DNA from: Xenococcaceae cyanobacterium MO_188.B29
Lineage (GTDB): Bacteria > Cyanobacteriota > Cyanobacteriia > Cyanobacteriales > Xenococcaceae
DNA: 33,568 nt
Assembly (NCBI GenBank): GCA_030065155.1
Contig: JASJDI010000037.1
Location: 1-33,568, forward strand
Direction of reading: 5' to 3'
Shown piece by piece: positions 17,482 through 24,888 of this stretch (positions are counted from its first letter, which is position 1; every line of letters starts with the position of its first letter). Made by a program: the position numbers and the translations under genes. The notes under the pieces were generated by a model. It saw only the letters and a program-made list of their open reading frames with translations. It did not search any database and was not told where the DNA came from.

Positions 17482-19305
17482 ATGGCTCTGAAGATAATAG
17501 AAAAAAACGAATACTCGGAGTATCTCCAACACTTCAAAAAAACAGTTAATGAGATATTTCCAATACTTGGTTTTCAGCCTAATAAAATCGATGAATTTAT
17601 TAATTTTAATTTTCAATTACCCTATGATGAGAAAATTTATTTGATTGAAGTTGAAAAAAATAAAATTGCTTTTTGTCGTTATTTAATCAACAATTTAGGT
17701 CAACAAAGTATTCAACATATAATTCCTTCCCTATGGTCTAGTAGATATCAAATTATTAAAGCAGCAATTGAACAGATCAAAACTGAATTTATTCAAGCTA
17801 GTCTTGCTGATGAACTTGTTATGGTAATAAATGAAAAGTTTCCATCCTATAATGCTTATTATGCAGGACTTTTACCTGAACTAGGTTTTGATATGCAACC
17901 TAGGCTCACAATGACTGCTAGTCAAAATATACTTGAAACAACCGAGCTTCCTCAGCTACCTAAAAATATTCAGGAAATTTCCTTCACTAAAAATCGTCTA
18001 TCAGAATTTATTGATTTATACAATAAGGCTTATCTTGTTAATTATGATGGATTTACATCAGAAAAAATAGAGCAAATCAAAGAATTCCAAAAATTACAGT
18101 TAAAGGATGCTCAAGAAAAAGAAGATGCTGTAAAAACTTGGATTGGATTAGAATGCAATGGAAGAATAATAGGTTCTTGCTATGGACGTATTTGGGGTAA
18201 CGAAATGTCGATCGAAGAATTGGCAATATTACCTGAGTTTTATGGGCAAGGACTGGGAAGATTTTTGGCAATTCGTTGTATGTACAAGCTTAAAAGTCAC
18301 TTTGGAGAGCCAAGTAAATACTTTTTTATTGGTACCAATCGCACATATAAAAGAGCTTTACGACTCTATTACAGCTTGGGTTTTACAATCGATCGAGTTC
18401 AAACCTATGCTGGATTCACCGGGGAACGCCGGTCACCGCAGGCACCGTCGCGTCTTGGTGCGCGTTCCCTTGCGGAGGAAACCTCCGCGGGGTCGCACCG
18501 CTTTCACGGCGGTGTAACGGTGACGAAGTCGAAGCAGGCTCCGTCTTCTCAAGGCGGAGTACCTTCGACCGCAGCATCAGGATTTGAGAGTCAGGAGTTC
18601 AGACGTAGGAACGAACAGCCTTTCGCCCTTACAGACAAATCGATCGAGAATAGTCTCTTACCTCTTGCTAAAGTGCATCCTCTACCTACTTCTTTAGCTA
18701 AGTGGGAGGATAAAAACAACCAAGAAGATTACTTTAACCAAATCCAACCAACTCCTCTTGGTTATTTAATTTGGTCGCAATTTCCCGTCAAGATTTATGT
18801 AGCCAAACCAACTCTATCTCCAGATAATTCTGCTAGTAATATTCGTCAACAGCAATGGATAGAAACTGTCAGAAAAGCGATCGCAGAATGGAGTATATAT
18901 CTACCTCTACAAAAAACAGACAATCCAGAACTAGCTGATATTACCATTGCGCGATCGACTCCAGAAAGAAAAGTTAAATTAAATCCAGCTACAGGACTTT
19001 ATGATATTCCTCGCGCTATAACCGCTCAAACTAGTTATCAGTTTTATTGGCAAGACAGCAAGATTTTATCCCATCGCATGACTATTAAAGTGTCTCCCAA
19101 TTTGAGTCAGCCAGCAATTTTAGCTGCTACTCGTCATGAACTCGGTCATGCTTTAGGCATTTGGGGGCATAGTCCCGATCGAAATGATGCTCTTTATTTT
19201 TCTCAGGTTAGAGATTTTCCACCGATTTCTGCCAGAGATATTAATACTCTCAAAAAGATATATCAACAACCTACGAAACTTGGTTGGATAAAATTTAGTA
19301 GTTAG
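17482..19305 (+). CDS. Chimeric ORF: GNAT acetyltransferase joined to matrixin-like zinc metallopeptidase
   Basis: This 607-residue frame has three parts. Residues 1-312 form a GNAT-family N-acetyltransferase, with the acetyl-CoA loop LAILPEFYGQGLGRFLAI and NRTYKRALRLYYSLGF at about 255-308. Residues about 313-363 (GERRSPQAPSRLGARSLAEE onward) are not a protein domain but the translation of a GC-rich hairpin repeat. Residues about 376-607 form a metzincin-like peptidase with HELGHALGIWGH, where His552, Glu553 and His556 fit the zinc site and the third His is one residue further than in classic HExxHxxGxxH. Homologues of this peptidase are, from memory, usually separate genes with their own N-terminal export signal; none is visible here. 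The likely history is two adjacent genes joined by repeat insertion. Whether one fused protein is made is unknown. Confidence 0.7.
   Translation: MALKIIEKNEYSEYLQHFKKTVNEIFPILGFQPNKIDEFINFNFQLPYDEKIYLIEVEKNKIAFCRYLINNLGQQSIQHIIPSLWSSRYQIIKAAIEQIKTEFIQASLADELVMVINEKFPSYNAYYAGLLPELGFDMQPRLTMTASQNILETTELPQLPKNIQEISFTKNRLSEFIDLYNKAYLVNYDGFTSEKIEQIKEFQKLQLKDAQEKEDAVKTWIGLECNGRIIGSCYGRIWGNEMSIEELAILPEFYGQGLGRFLAIRCMYKLKSHFGEPSKYFFIGTNRTYKRALRLYYSLGFTIDRVQTYAGFTGERRSPQAPSRLGARSLAEETSAGSHRFHGGVTVTKSKQAPSSQGGVPSTAASGFESQEFRRRNEQPFALTDKSIENSLLPLAKVHPLPTSLAKWEDKNNQEDYFNQIQPTPLGYLIWSQFPVKIYVAKPTLSPDNSASNIRQQQWIETVRKAIAEWSIYLPLQKTDNPELADITIARSTPERKVKLNPATGLYDIPRAITAQTSYQFYWQDSKILSHRMTIKVSPNLSQPAILAATRHELGHALGIWGHSPDRNDALYFSQVRDFPPISARDINTLKKIYQQPTKLGWIKFSS
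18418..18569 (+). repeat. GC-rich multi-hairpin repeat inserted in coding sequence
   Basis: This stretch is far richer in GC than its surroundings. It folds as nested inverted repeats: GTCACCG (18432-18438) with CGGTGAC (18518-18524); GGTGCG (18457-18462) with CGCACC (18494-18499); and GCGGAGG (18472-18478) with CCTCCGC (18482-18488) around an AAA loop. A second module pairs GTCGAAG (18528-18534) with CTTCGAC (18563-18569), with inner CTCCG and CGGAG. It has no transposase and resembles a REP/MITE-like dispersed element. It keeps the frame open through the chimeric gene. The exact borders are uncertain. Confidence 0.75.
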
Positions 19306-19321
19306 TAGTTAGTAGTTAGTA
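19301..19321. repeat. Heptamer tandem repeat GTTAGTA, three units
   Basis: Three units of GTTAGTA start inside the stop of the chimeric ORF and are followed by a partial ATTAGT. Two units recur at 32062-32075. Heptameric tandem repeats (STRR type) are a known feature of cyanobacterial genomes. Confidence 0.7.
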
Positions 19322-19358
19322 ATTAGTTTTCTTTATTTGCCACTCAAAAATTTTCTTA

Positions 19359-20057
19359 TCACCGACGACGTTGATTATATCTACCACGAGGACGATCGCT
19401 GGATCTTGGTCTTTGTTTCCTTTCTAATTCCAAACTTACTTCCCTAAAAACATCTCTTTGTAGCCAAGGATATGAACCAATCCAAAGATTGTGGCTAGGA
19501 ATATAAGCATCGGTAATTTTATCAATTCTGGCAAGATTGGGTTGATTTGACAGCACTAACAATTGAGCCATTTGACCAGCCTTAATTGCTTTATGGATGC
19601 GTTCTAAAGGAGCTTGTACTTCCGCTTCAAATCCAGTATCATCACCGAGTACAAGATTGATCCTTCTTTCCCGATTTTCAACAACGACTAGCTCTCCTCT
19701 TTGGTTGACAGTCTCTTCTTCTCTAACTAAGTCTTCAGTTATATACATTTCTAGTATCCTAGCTTGCCAAAAACCACAATATTTATACTTACGGTAGGTA
19801 GCATTGCGTAAACTAGCCCAATAAACAGGAGACCAAAGCCAGTAAAGACCTCCAATTACTGCGATCAACAACACTAAAGCCTTTGCACCTTCTCCTACTA
19901 AACTACCGAGTAGTAAGATTACTACTAAAGCCACTACAGAAATAAGTAACCGATTTAGCAAGTCTTGCCATTTACCCCAATAAAAAGCATATTGAGGACC
20001 TGTAGCAATTAGGGGAATTATCTGCTCAAATTTTTCGCGAGTAAGAGGAATTAGCAT
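19359..20057 (-). CDS. Conserved cyanobacterial membrane protein of unknown function
   Basis: This protein of about 232 residues has two adjacent membrane helices (ISVVALVVILLLGSLV and ALVLLIAVIGGLYWLW), then a soluble domain with EDLVREEETVNQRGE and NRERRINLVLGDDTGFEAEV, and ends in a basic Arg-rich tail (RPRSSDRPRGRYNQRRR). Homologues are sometimes labelled phosphate ABC transporter permease, but no permease loop is visible, so that name is not trusted here. The open frame reaches an ATG at 20114, but that ATG lies in the centre of a palindromic repeat, and the first 19 residues (ERPYELLYQRNLERLYEL) are repeat-derived. The ATG at 20057 (MLIPLTREKFEQ) is preferred. It lies just downstream of dapB and is probably cotranscribed with it. 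Confidence 0.75.
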   Translation of the reverse strand: MLIPLTREKFEQIIPLIATGPQYAFYWGKWQDLLNRLLISVVALVVILLLGSLVGEGAKALVLLIAVIGGLYWLWSPVYWASLRNATYRKYKYCGFWQARILEMYITEDLVREEETVNQRGELVVVENRERRINLVLGDDTGFEAEVQAPLERIHKAIKAGQMAQLLVLSNQPNLARIDKITDAYIPSHNLWIGSYPWLQRDVFREVSLELERKQRPRSSDRPRGRYNQRRR

Positions 20058-20099
20058 TAGTTCGTAGAGACGTTCTAGGTTACGTTGGTACAGTAGTTC

Positions 20100-20127
20100 G
20101 TAGGGACGTTCCATGGAACGTCGGTAC
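20100..20127. repeat. Palindromic extragenic repeat with 18-base perfect core
   Basis: GACGTTCCATGGAACGTC (20105-20122) is a perfect palindrome, and GTA/TAC pairs extend it to 20100-20127. A related GTACAGTAGTT unit occurs on both sides (about 20088-20098 and 20124-20134), with a degenerate copy of the arm near 20064-20080. It lies between dapB and the membrane protein gene, and supplies a spurious ATG on the minus strand. Confidence 0.8.
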
Positions 20128-20142
20128 AGTAGTTTGGAGTTA

Positions 20143-20970
20143 TTACAATATTTTTTCTAGACCATAAACCAAAGAAGTGAGTTGAGTAACCTTACGGATA
20201 GCTAATAAAACTCCAGGCATATAACAAGATCGATCGCTTGTATCATGTCTGAGGGTATAAATTTGACCAGGTGCGCCAAAAATTACCTCTTGATGAGCAA
20301 TCAAACCAGGTAGACGTACACTATGAATACGAATATTTTCTTCTGTTGCGCTACCCCTGGCACCTTGTATATGCTCTGTTTCTTTAACTACCTGGGGATT
20401 ATAAGTTTTACCCAACTCCCCTAGCATTTGCGCAGTTTTAATTGCTGTACCACTAGGAGCATCTGCTTTTTGATTGTGATGTAGTTCAATAATCTCAACA
20501 TGATCGAAATATTGGGAAGCTTGAATGGCTGCCTGCTGTAGTAACACCATGCCAATAGAAAAATTAGGGATTACCAAAGCTCCTGTACTAGCTTTTTCCG
20601 CAAATTCGGCTAAATCTTTTAGTTGTTCGTCACTCAATCCTGTTGTCCCTACCACTGGACGCACACCATAGGCGATCGCACTGCGGGTATTATCATAGAC
20701 ACTATTAGGATGGGTAAAATCTACCATTACCCCTTGAATTTTCTCTTGAGTCGCCAAAACCAAGACACTTTGAAGATCGTTTAGGATAGGAACTTCTAAC
20801 GCACCACAACCAGCTATTTCCCCCACATCTTGACCAAGAAGATCGGGATTATGATCGATCGCGCCAACAAGAGTCATATCTTCTGCCTGAGCAACAGTTT
20901 TAATTACCTCACGACCCATTTTACCGGCAGCACCATTAACTACAACTGGGATAGAAGATGAATTAGTCAT
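20143..20970 (-). CDS. dapB: 4-hydroxy-tetrahydrodipicolinate reductase
   Basis: DapB reduces 4-hydroxy-tetrahydrodipicolinate with NAD(P)H in the diaminopimelate pathway to lysine and peptidoglycan. At 275 residues it has normal family length. The N-terminal nucleotide-binding motif is [13 protein letters not shown] (10-22). VDFTHPNSV and VVGTTGL follow. The C-terminal substrate and catalytic signature is [16 protein letters not shown], containing the His-His pair, catalytic Lys and DAPSGTA. The product is cytosolic. It starts at ATG with no strong ribosome-binding site. The gene is divergent from the PilB-like gene and is followed at a short distance by the membrane protein gene. Confidence 0.96.
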   Translation of the reverse strand: MTNSSSIPVVVNGAAGKMGREVIKTVAQAEDMTLVGAIDHNPDLLGQDVGEIAGCGALEVPILNDLQSVLVLATQEKIQGVMVDFTHPNSVYDNTRSAIAYGVRPVVGTTGLSDEQLKDLAEFAEKASTGALVIPNFSIGMVLLQQAAIQASQYFDHVEIIELHHNQKADAPSGTAIKTAQMLGELGKTYNPQVVKETEHIQGARGSATEENIRIHSVRLPGLIAHQEVIFGAPGQIYTLRHDTSDRSCYMPGVLLAIRKVTQLTSLVYGLEKIL

Positions 20971-21111
20971 AAGTTAAAAAAAATAGAATATCGAGATTAG
21001 CTCCATTAAATCAGTATTGCATTGCTTGATAACAATCAATCAAAGTTAGTTTGATAAACTTCTGGGTTGATTTGGGTAACTTAAGTGTATGACCTTCGGA
21101 CAAATAATCTT

Positions 21112-22332
21112 ATGAATGGGATCTCAGATATTGATTATGAACAAGTCATAAACTTAATCAAGTCTATTTTGAGTTTAGAATATTGTTTACAGTACCAGAT
21201 TATACCCTTAACTATTGAACAGGGTTGTTTAAGCTTGGGAATGGTCAACCCAGATGATCGGGCTGCTTTAGACTTCATTCATCCGATCGTCAATGCTTTA
21301 GGCTACGGTCTTACCATTCAGCCTATAGACTCCGATACTCATCAGTTAGCTTTAGCTGAGTATCTCAAACATAATCATACTGTAGAGCAAACAAAAGCAG
21401 ATATTTCACCTCAAACTTCTGCTCAAACAATTCGTGATTCGGCAATGACTGTGGTCAATATGCCTTTTGAATCTGAACAAAACATTCAAAGAAATGACCT
21501 TGATAGTAAAGCAACTATTATAGCCGATCCTTCAGAAAATCCTCTCACACAAGCTTCCCTTGAAGATAGTAAATCTACTATCTATGCTCCTATGGCAGAA
21601 GATTCTTCCGAAGTTGAAACTTCCTCACAATCTAGTTTAACTACAAATCCAGTAGTAGAAATCCAGGCTCAACCAATTTATGAGTCAAAGAAATCAGAAT
21701 CCGAGCTCAATTTTGAGCAAACAAAAGATATAGTTTCATACCCTTTCTTAGATTTCGACATTTCTACACCATCTGCAAATTACTGTCTAACTCATGAATC
21801 TCTGAATGCGTTAACTCCTCAACAATTATGGCAAGAGTTGTTCAATAAGATTCTTGATGGTAGTATAGAAAAACTACATCTAGAACCAAATCAACATCAA
21901 GGTTCTATTCTCTGGAGTCCAGATGAAGTAGTTCGCTCTTCTCTTGATAATGTATCTTTGTCTTATTTGCAAGCTCTAATTAACGAAATTAAAACTATAG
22001 CCAAAATCCCTTTACAATTACTAACAAAACCGAGAAAAGTAGCGATCGAAAAACACTATCAACAGGAGCGTCTACAGTTACGTATTGATGCTTGTCCTGG
22101 TCAGTGGGGAGATGAAATTACCATTCAGGTTTTAAGAGGAAAAGCTTTAAAGCTTTATGAACAGAAACAAATCAAAAAAATGAGCGAACAAGCTTTATTG
22201 CTTGCTCAAAAACTTGAAAAAACTCTCTCTAAAATGGTTACTTGTTTTGAATCTTCAGAAATAGGAGATTTATCGGAACTAAAAAAAGTTAAACAAAAAA
22301 TAGATCGTCAATTAGATTTACTTAACCATTAG
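21112..22332 (+). CDS. PilB/GspE N-terminal-domain protein lacking the ATPase core
   Basis: This protein of about 406 residues begins with a type II secretion/type IV pilus ATPase N-terminal domain (CLQYQIIPLTIEQGCLSLGM then VNPDDRAALDFI). A long Ser/Thr/Glu-rich linker follows (about 105-235). It ends with a region like the start of the PilB catalytic module (LTPQQLWQELFNKILDGSIE, EITIQVLRG). No Walker A, Walker B or Asp/His box is present, so it cannot be a motor ATPase. It ends in a helical, charged tail. It may act as a regulator or assembly partner of the real PilB; this is inference. The frame can start at GTG 21085, but the ATG at 21112 was chosen. It is divergent from dapB. Confidence 0.75.
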   Translation: MNGISDIDYEQVINLIKSILSLEYCLQYQIIPLTIEQGCLSLGMVNPDDRAALDFIHPIVNALGYGLTIQPIDSDTHQLALAEYLKHNHTVEQTKADISPQTSAQTIRDSAMTVVNMPFESEQNIQRNDLDSKATIIADPSENPLTQASLEDSKSTIYAPMAEDSSEVETSSQSSLTTNPVVEIQAQPIYESKKSESELNFEQTKDIVSYPFLDFDISTPSANYCLTHESLNALTPQQLWQELFNKILDGSIEKLHLEPNQHQGSILWSPDEVVRSSLDNVSLSYLQALINEIKTIAKIPLQLLTKPRKVAIEKHYQQERLQLRIDACPGQWGDEITIQVLRGKALKLYEQKQIKKMSEQALLLAQKLEKTLSKMVTCFESSEIGDLSELKKVKQKIDRQLDLLNH

Positions 22333-22351
22333 ATAAACACTTATCTCCCTT

Positions 22352-22388
22352 GCCTCCTCTGCTCCCTCTGCTCCCTCCGCTTTCCTCC
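22352..22388. repeat. 9-bp minisatellite (GCTCCCTCT type), degenerate
   Basis: The tandem units GCCTCCTCT, GCTCCCTCT, GCTCCCTCC and a longer GCTTTCCTCC lie between the convergent PilB-like and DUF1818 genes. This is the reverse complement of the GCAGAGGGA-type unit that forms the end of the M48 protease gene at 26560-26649. Confidence 0.75.
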
Positions 22389-22403
22389 GCTTTCAGCTCA
22401 ATT

Positions 22404-22769
22404 TCACCCACTACTCAATCTTTGGGCAGCTTCAGCTAATTCACTAGCAACACCTTCATTCCAGTTACCTTCACAGCGACGACCTTGATTAAGAATTAGA
22501 CGAAGAGAATAGGCATGAGGATATCCTTCTACTTCTAGCCACAGTAGATCGCTTTCTGCTTCACAGGCAATTCTTTCTTCATCCATCAATTCTGTTTTCA
22601 TTTGGTTCATAGTTGTCACTAACTGATTTAGTAAACGACAAAAATCAGTAAATTCTGCTGCTGTTAATTCGATCGCCCAATCATCACTACCAACTAAACC
22701 TTGATATTTATCTGCTTGGGGATTCCAGCCAATATGCCAGCCAGAGCCACTTTCGATCAGACGTTGCAT
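22404..22769 (-). CDS. DUF1818 family protein
   Basis: This 121-residue soluble protein belongs to DUF1818, a family of cyanobacteria and plastids. It begins MQRLIESGSGWHIGWNPQAD and contains the conserved phrases YQGLVGSDDWAIELTAAEF, LLWLEVEGYPHAYSLR and LILNQGRRCEGNWNEGV. The fold is small alpha/beta with no catalytic motif recognised. It is the last of a minus-strand series with the CPBP protease gene 63 bases upstream. The function is unknown. Confidence 0.85.
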   Translation of the reverse strand: MQRLIESGSGWHIGWNPQADKYQGLVGSDDWAIELTAAEFTDFCRLLNQLVTTMNQMKTELMDEERIACEAESDLLWLEVEGYPHAYSLRLILNQGRRCEGNWNEGVASELAEAAQRLSSG

Positions 22770-22832
22770 AGAGAAAAATTAACAATTATGGTCAAGAACA
22801 ACTATTTCTTACTTATTACTTATTACCTATCT

Positions 22833-23420
22833 CTACTCGCTAGCCTTCAAGTTACCCATCTTCCATAGGAAACTAGATACTAAATTAGTGATAATGTGAG
22901 CAATGATGGGAATCAGTAAATTACCTGTTATCAAAGCAATATAACCTAGAGAAAAACCCACTACTGTTGCCCAAACTACATAGGGCCACTGCTCACTACC
23001 ACTGAGATGAAGAACACCAAAAAAGAGACTAGAAATAATCACCGCCGTTATATTCAAACCGAAAGCTGGTAGCATTAAACCGCGAAAAAGTAACTCTTCA
23101 CTCAAACCAGGCAAAAGTCCTAACCAAATAAGATCTGGCCACACTAGAGGTTTGATTACTAATTCCAGATAAATATCTGCACTACGACGATAAGCGGGCC
23201 ACAGTCGATAAATAATGCTGCTAGCAATGCTTATGCCTATTGCTGTACTGACTCCCCATACCAAGGCATCAGTGGTAAAGTTTAAGGGTAAAAGTTCTAC
23301 AGAACCTAGTTTTTGCCATATTTTAGTGACAACAAGTAACACAACTGCCGTTACTCCCATCACTACTAAAATTTGAGTTCTACTAAGAGATTCTATTTCT
23401 GGATTATTTGGATTTGCCAC
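22833..23420 (-). CDS. CPBP-family intramembrane glutamic protease (Rce1/Abi-like)
   Basis: This 195-residue membrane protein has several helices and the CPBP motifs: EELLFRG (Glu108, Glu109, Arg113), FFGVLHL (His138) and a third motif PIIAHIITN (His175). The motif residues sit in the membrane, as in the Rce1 family of prenyl-protein proteases. In bacteria the substrates are mostly unknown. A four-base gap separates it from DUF3326 upstream, so the two are almost certainly one operon. Confidence 0.88.
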   Translation of the reverse strand: MANPNNPEIESLSRTQILVVMGVTAVVLLVVTKIWQKLGSVELLPLNFTTDALVWGVSTAIGISIASSIIYRLWPAYRRSADIYLELVIKPLVWPDLIWLGLLPGLSEELLFRGLMLPAFGLNITAVIISSLFFGVLHLSGSEQWPYVVWATVVGFSLGYIALITGNLLIPIIAHIITNLVSSFLWKMGNLKASE

Positions 23421-23424
23421 TGGT

Positions 23425-24480
23425 TTAAGCTAAACAACGGAGGGACAATATAGAAGGACGTAGAGCGTTGGCACTAATACCAGCGCGATGAGTTACTAAA
23501 ACACCTAACGCCTCCAAGTAAGAGTTTACCTTAATTGTTTTAATGCCTAAAGGTTCTGGGGGAACTTCCATCTGTGTATTATTTTCTTCTACAACAATGA
23601 TTTTTGTTTTTGTCTGACTAAAACTGAGAATAGCGCTACCACCACAAGCTGTGGCTGGAACAACTACCGCATCTACTTCCTTTGCCCAAATAGCTGAATT
23701 AGTAAAATTCTTGTTTGGCTCAGTAATAAATTGAGGCGCACGACTTAATCCTACTAAAACACAGGGTAAAAAAGTGTAGCCTAATTCCTCTGCTGCTGAA
23801 CGAGGAGATACTTGTGGATCGACTTCTAGGGGCATCAAAGCTGGTGCATGGGCTGCGGGAATTTGCCAGTTACGAACAATTAAATGGGATATCACTGCTT
23901 CTGCCCCTGCTAAGGGGTCTACTCCTGTACCCTGACGATAGTTGGCTAGAGTATTGCGATCGAGCTCATCAGGAAAACGAGTAACTACAGCGATCGCTTC
24001 TGCGGATGCTTGCTGAATTAAAGTTTCTGCCCCTCGTAAAAGACTACCAGGATTACCAATAGTCCCCCAACTTGCTCCTGAGGCGGAGGTATTTAATTTA
24101 ACTTCTACAGGAGCATCAGTAACTACATAATCAGTTAAATCGAGTCCTAAGGTTGCCCTGGCTGCATCCGCTGCTTGTAAGTGTCTTAAGCGTAATTCTG
24201 GCTCAATTCCTTGGTCTATGAGTAAACCAACCCGATTTTGATGTACTGGCTGTAACCCCCAACTAGAATCCGCAAAGCGATCGAGTCCATAACCTTCTAC
24301 ATACAGAGTATTATTCATCGACCAGTACATTTGTGCGCCATTGAGGACATTAGGATGAGTAATCAGGCGATCGCAGACTTGAGATATGGCTATAGCTACG
24401 GGTAAAGCATCTCCTGCATATCCGCCGATCGCTGCTCCTATACCTGTAGGAATAATTAATACAACTGTATAAGGACGCAT
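23425..24480 (-). CDS. DUF3326 family protein
   Basis: This 351-residue protein matches the cyanobacterial and plant DUF3326 family. It starts MRPYTVVLIIPTGIGAAIGG and contains GYAGDALPVA, VEGYGLDRFADSSWGLQPV, TIGNPGSLLRGAETLI and ATACGGSAILSFSQTKTKII. It is Gly- and Ala-rich, with no membrane helix beyond a weak N-terminal hydrophobic stretch. No biochemical role can be assigned from sequence. It is tightly linked to the CPBP protease gene, and a small 58-residue gene lies upstream on the same strand across a repeat. Confidence 0.85.
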   Translation of the reverse strand: MRPYTVVLIIPTGIGAAIGGYAGDALPVAIAISQVCDRLITHPNVLNGAQMYWSMNNTLYVEGYGLDRFADSSWGLQPVHQNRVGLLIDQGIEPELRLRHLQAADAARATLGLDLTDYVVTDAPVEVKLNTSASGASWGTIGNPGSLLRGAETLIQQASAEAIAVVTRFPDELDRNTLANYRQGTGVDPLAGAEAVISHLIVRNWQIPAAHAPALMPLEVDPQVSPRSAAEELGYTFLPCVLVGLSRAPQFITEPNKNFTNSAIWAKEVDAVVVPATACGGSAILSFSQTKTKIIVVEENNTQMEVPPEPLGIKTIKVNSYLEALGVLVTHRAGISANALRPSILSLRCLA

Positions 24481-24522
24481 AAGTTAATTGGGCTTAAATT
24501 AGGTTTGACACTAAGTCAGATT

Positions 24523-24551
24523 GTAGAGGCAAGGCAGTGCCTCGCCCCTAC
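24523..24551. repeat. Palindromic extragenic repeat (GTAGAGGCAAGGCA / TGCCTCGCCCCTAC)
   Basis: These 29 bases form an imperfect palindrome: 12 of 14 positions pair around one G. It lies between the small protein gene and DUF3326. It is GC-rich against an AT-rich background and looks like a dispersed cyanobacterial palindrome. It may also act as a transcription attenuator. Confidence 0.75.
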
Positions 24552-24591
24552 TTCTATTTTCAAATTATTTTTTACAAAGAAAAAGTAATAT

Positions 24592-24768
24592 TTATTCTTT
24601 TTTGGTAACAATACCTTCTACTTTAACTTTTTGCTTTTGGCGATCGACTTTAGTAACTGCCCAACGTAAAGGTTCACCTCGTTTTTCTAGTTCAGCTTCG
24701 ATCTCTTTTTGTAATTGAGCAGGATTTTCTTGTAGATCAACTTCAGCAGTAATGAAATGAGTGGTCAT
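24592..24768 (-). CDS. Small 58-residue protein, probably conserved in cyanobacteria
   Basis: A short minus-strand frame of 58 residues begins MTTHFITAEVDLQENPAQLQ and continues KEIEAELEKRGEPLRWAVTK then VDRQKQKVKVEGIVTKKE. It has a clear alternating, codon-like composition, a normal ATG and a TAA, and includes a HIP1-like GATCGCC. The fold is predicted beta-alpha-beta with amphipathic pattern. No motif of known function is seen. It resembles small conserved hypothetical proteins of cyanobacteria from memory, which was not checked. It is the first gene upstream of DUF3326. Confidence 0.65.
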   Translation of the reverse strand: MTTHFITAEVDLQENPAQLQKEIEAELEKRGEPLRWAVTKVDRQKQKVKVEGIVTKKE

Positions 24769-24888
24769 ATTTTCTTCATAAAGTAAGTACTGTAATTAAA
24801 TTAACAGTAAATATCACTTTTTTTTCTAAGTATAAGTTTTAAAATATAAATATAAAGAATTAATTATTGTTGAGCAAGTTTTAATTAT

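Noticed and set aside
18182-18517. 111-residue frame with RHRRVLVRVPLRRK
   Set aside because: This is the GC-rich repeat read in another frame, over the GNAT coding sequence.
17482-19305. Sequencing or assembly chimera as the cause of the GNAT-peptidase ORF
   Set aside because: Not excluded, but the repeat shows intact nested stems and both flanks keep good coding quality, so insertion is simpler.
19359-20057. Phosphate ABC transporter permease
   Set aside because: Homologues carry this label from memory, but there are only two helices and no permease coupling motif.
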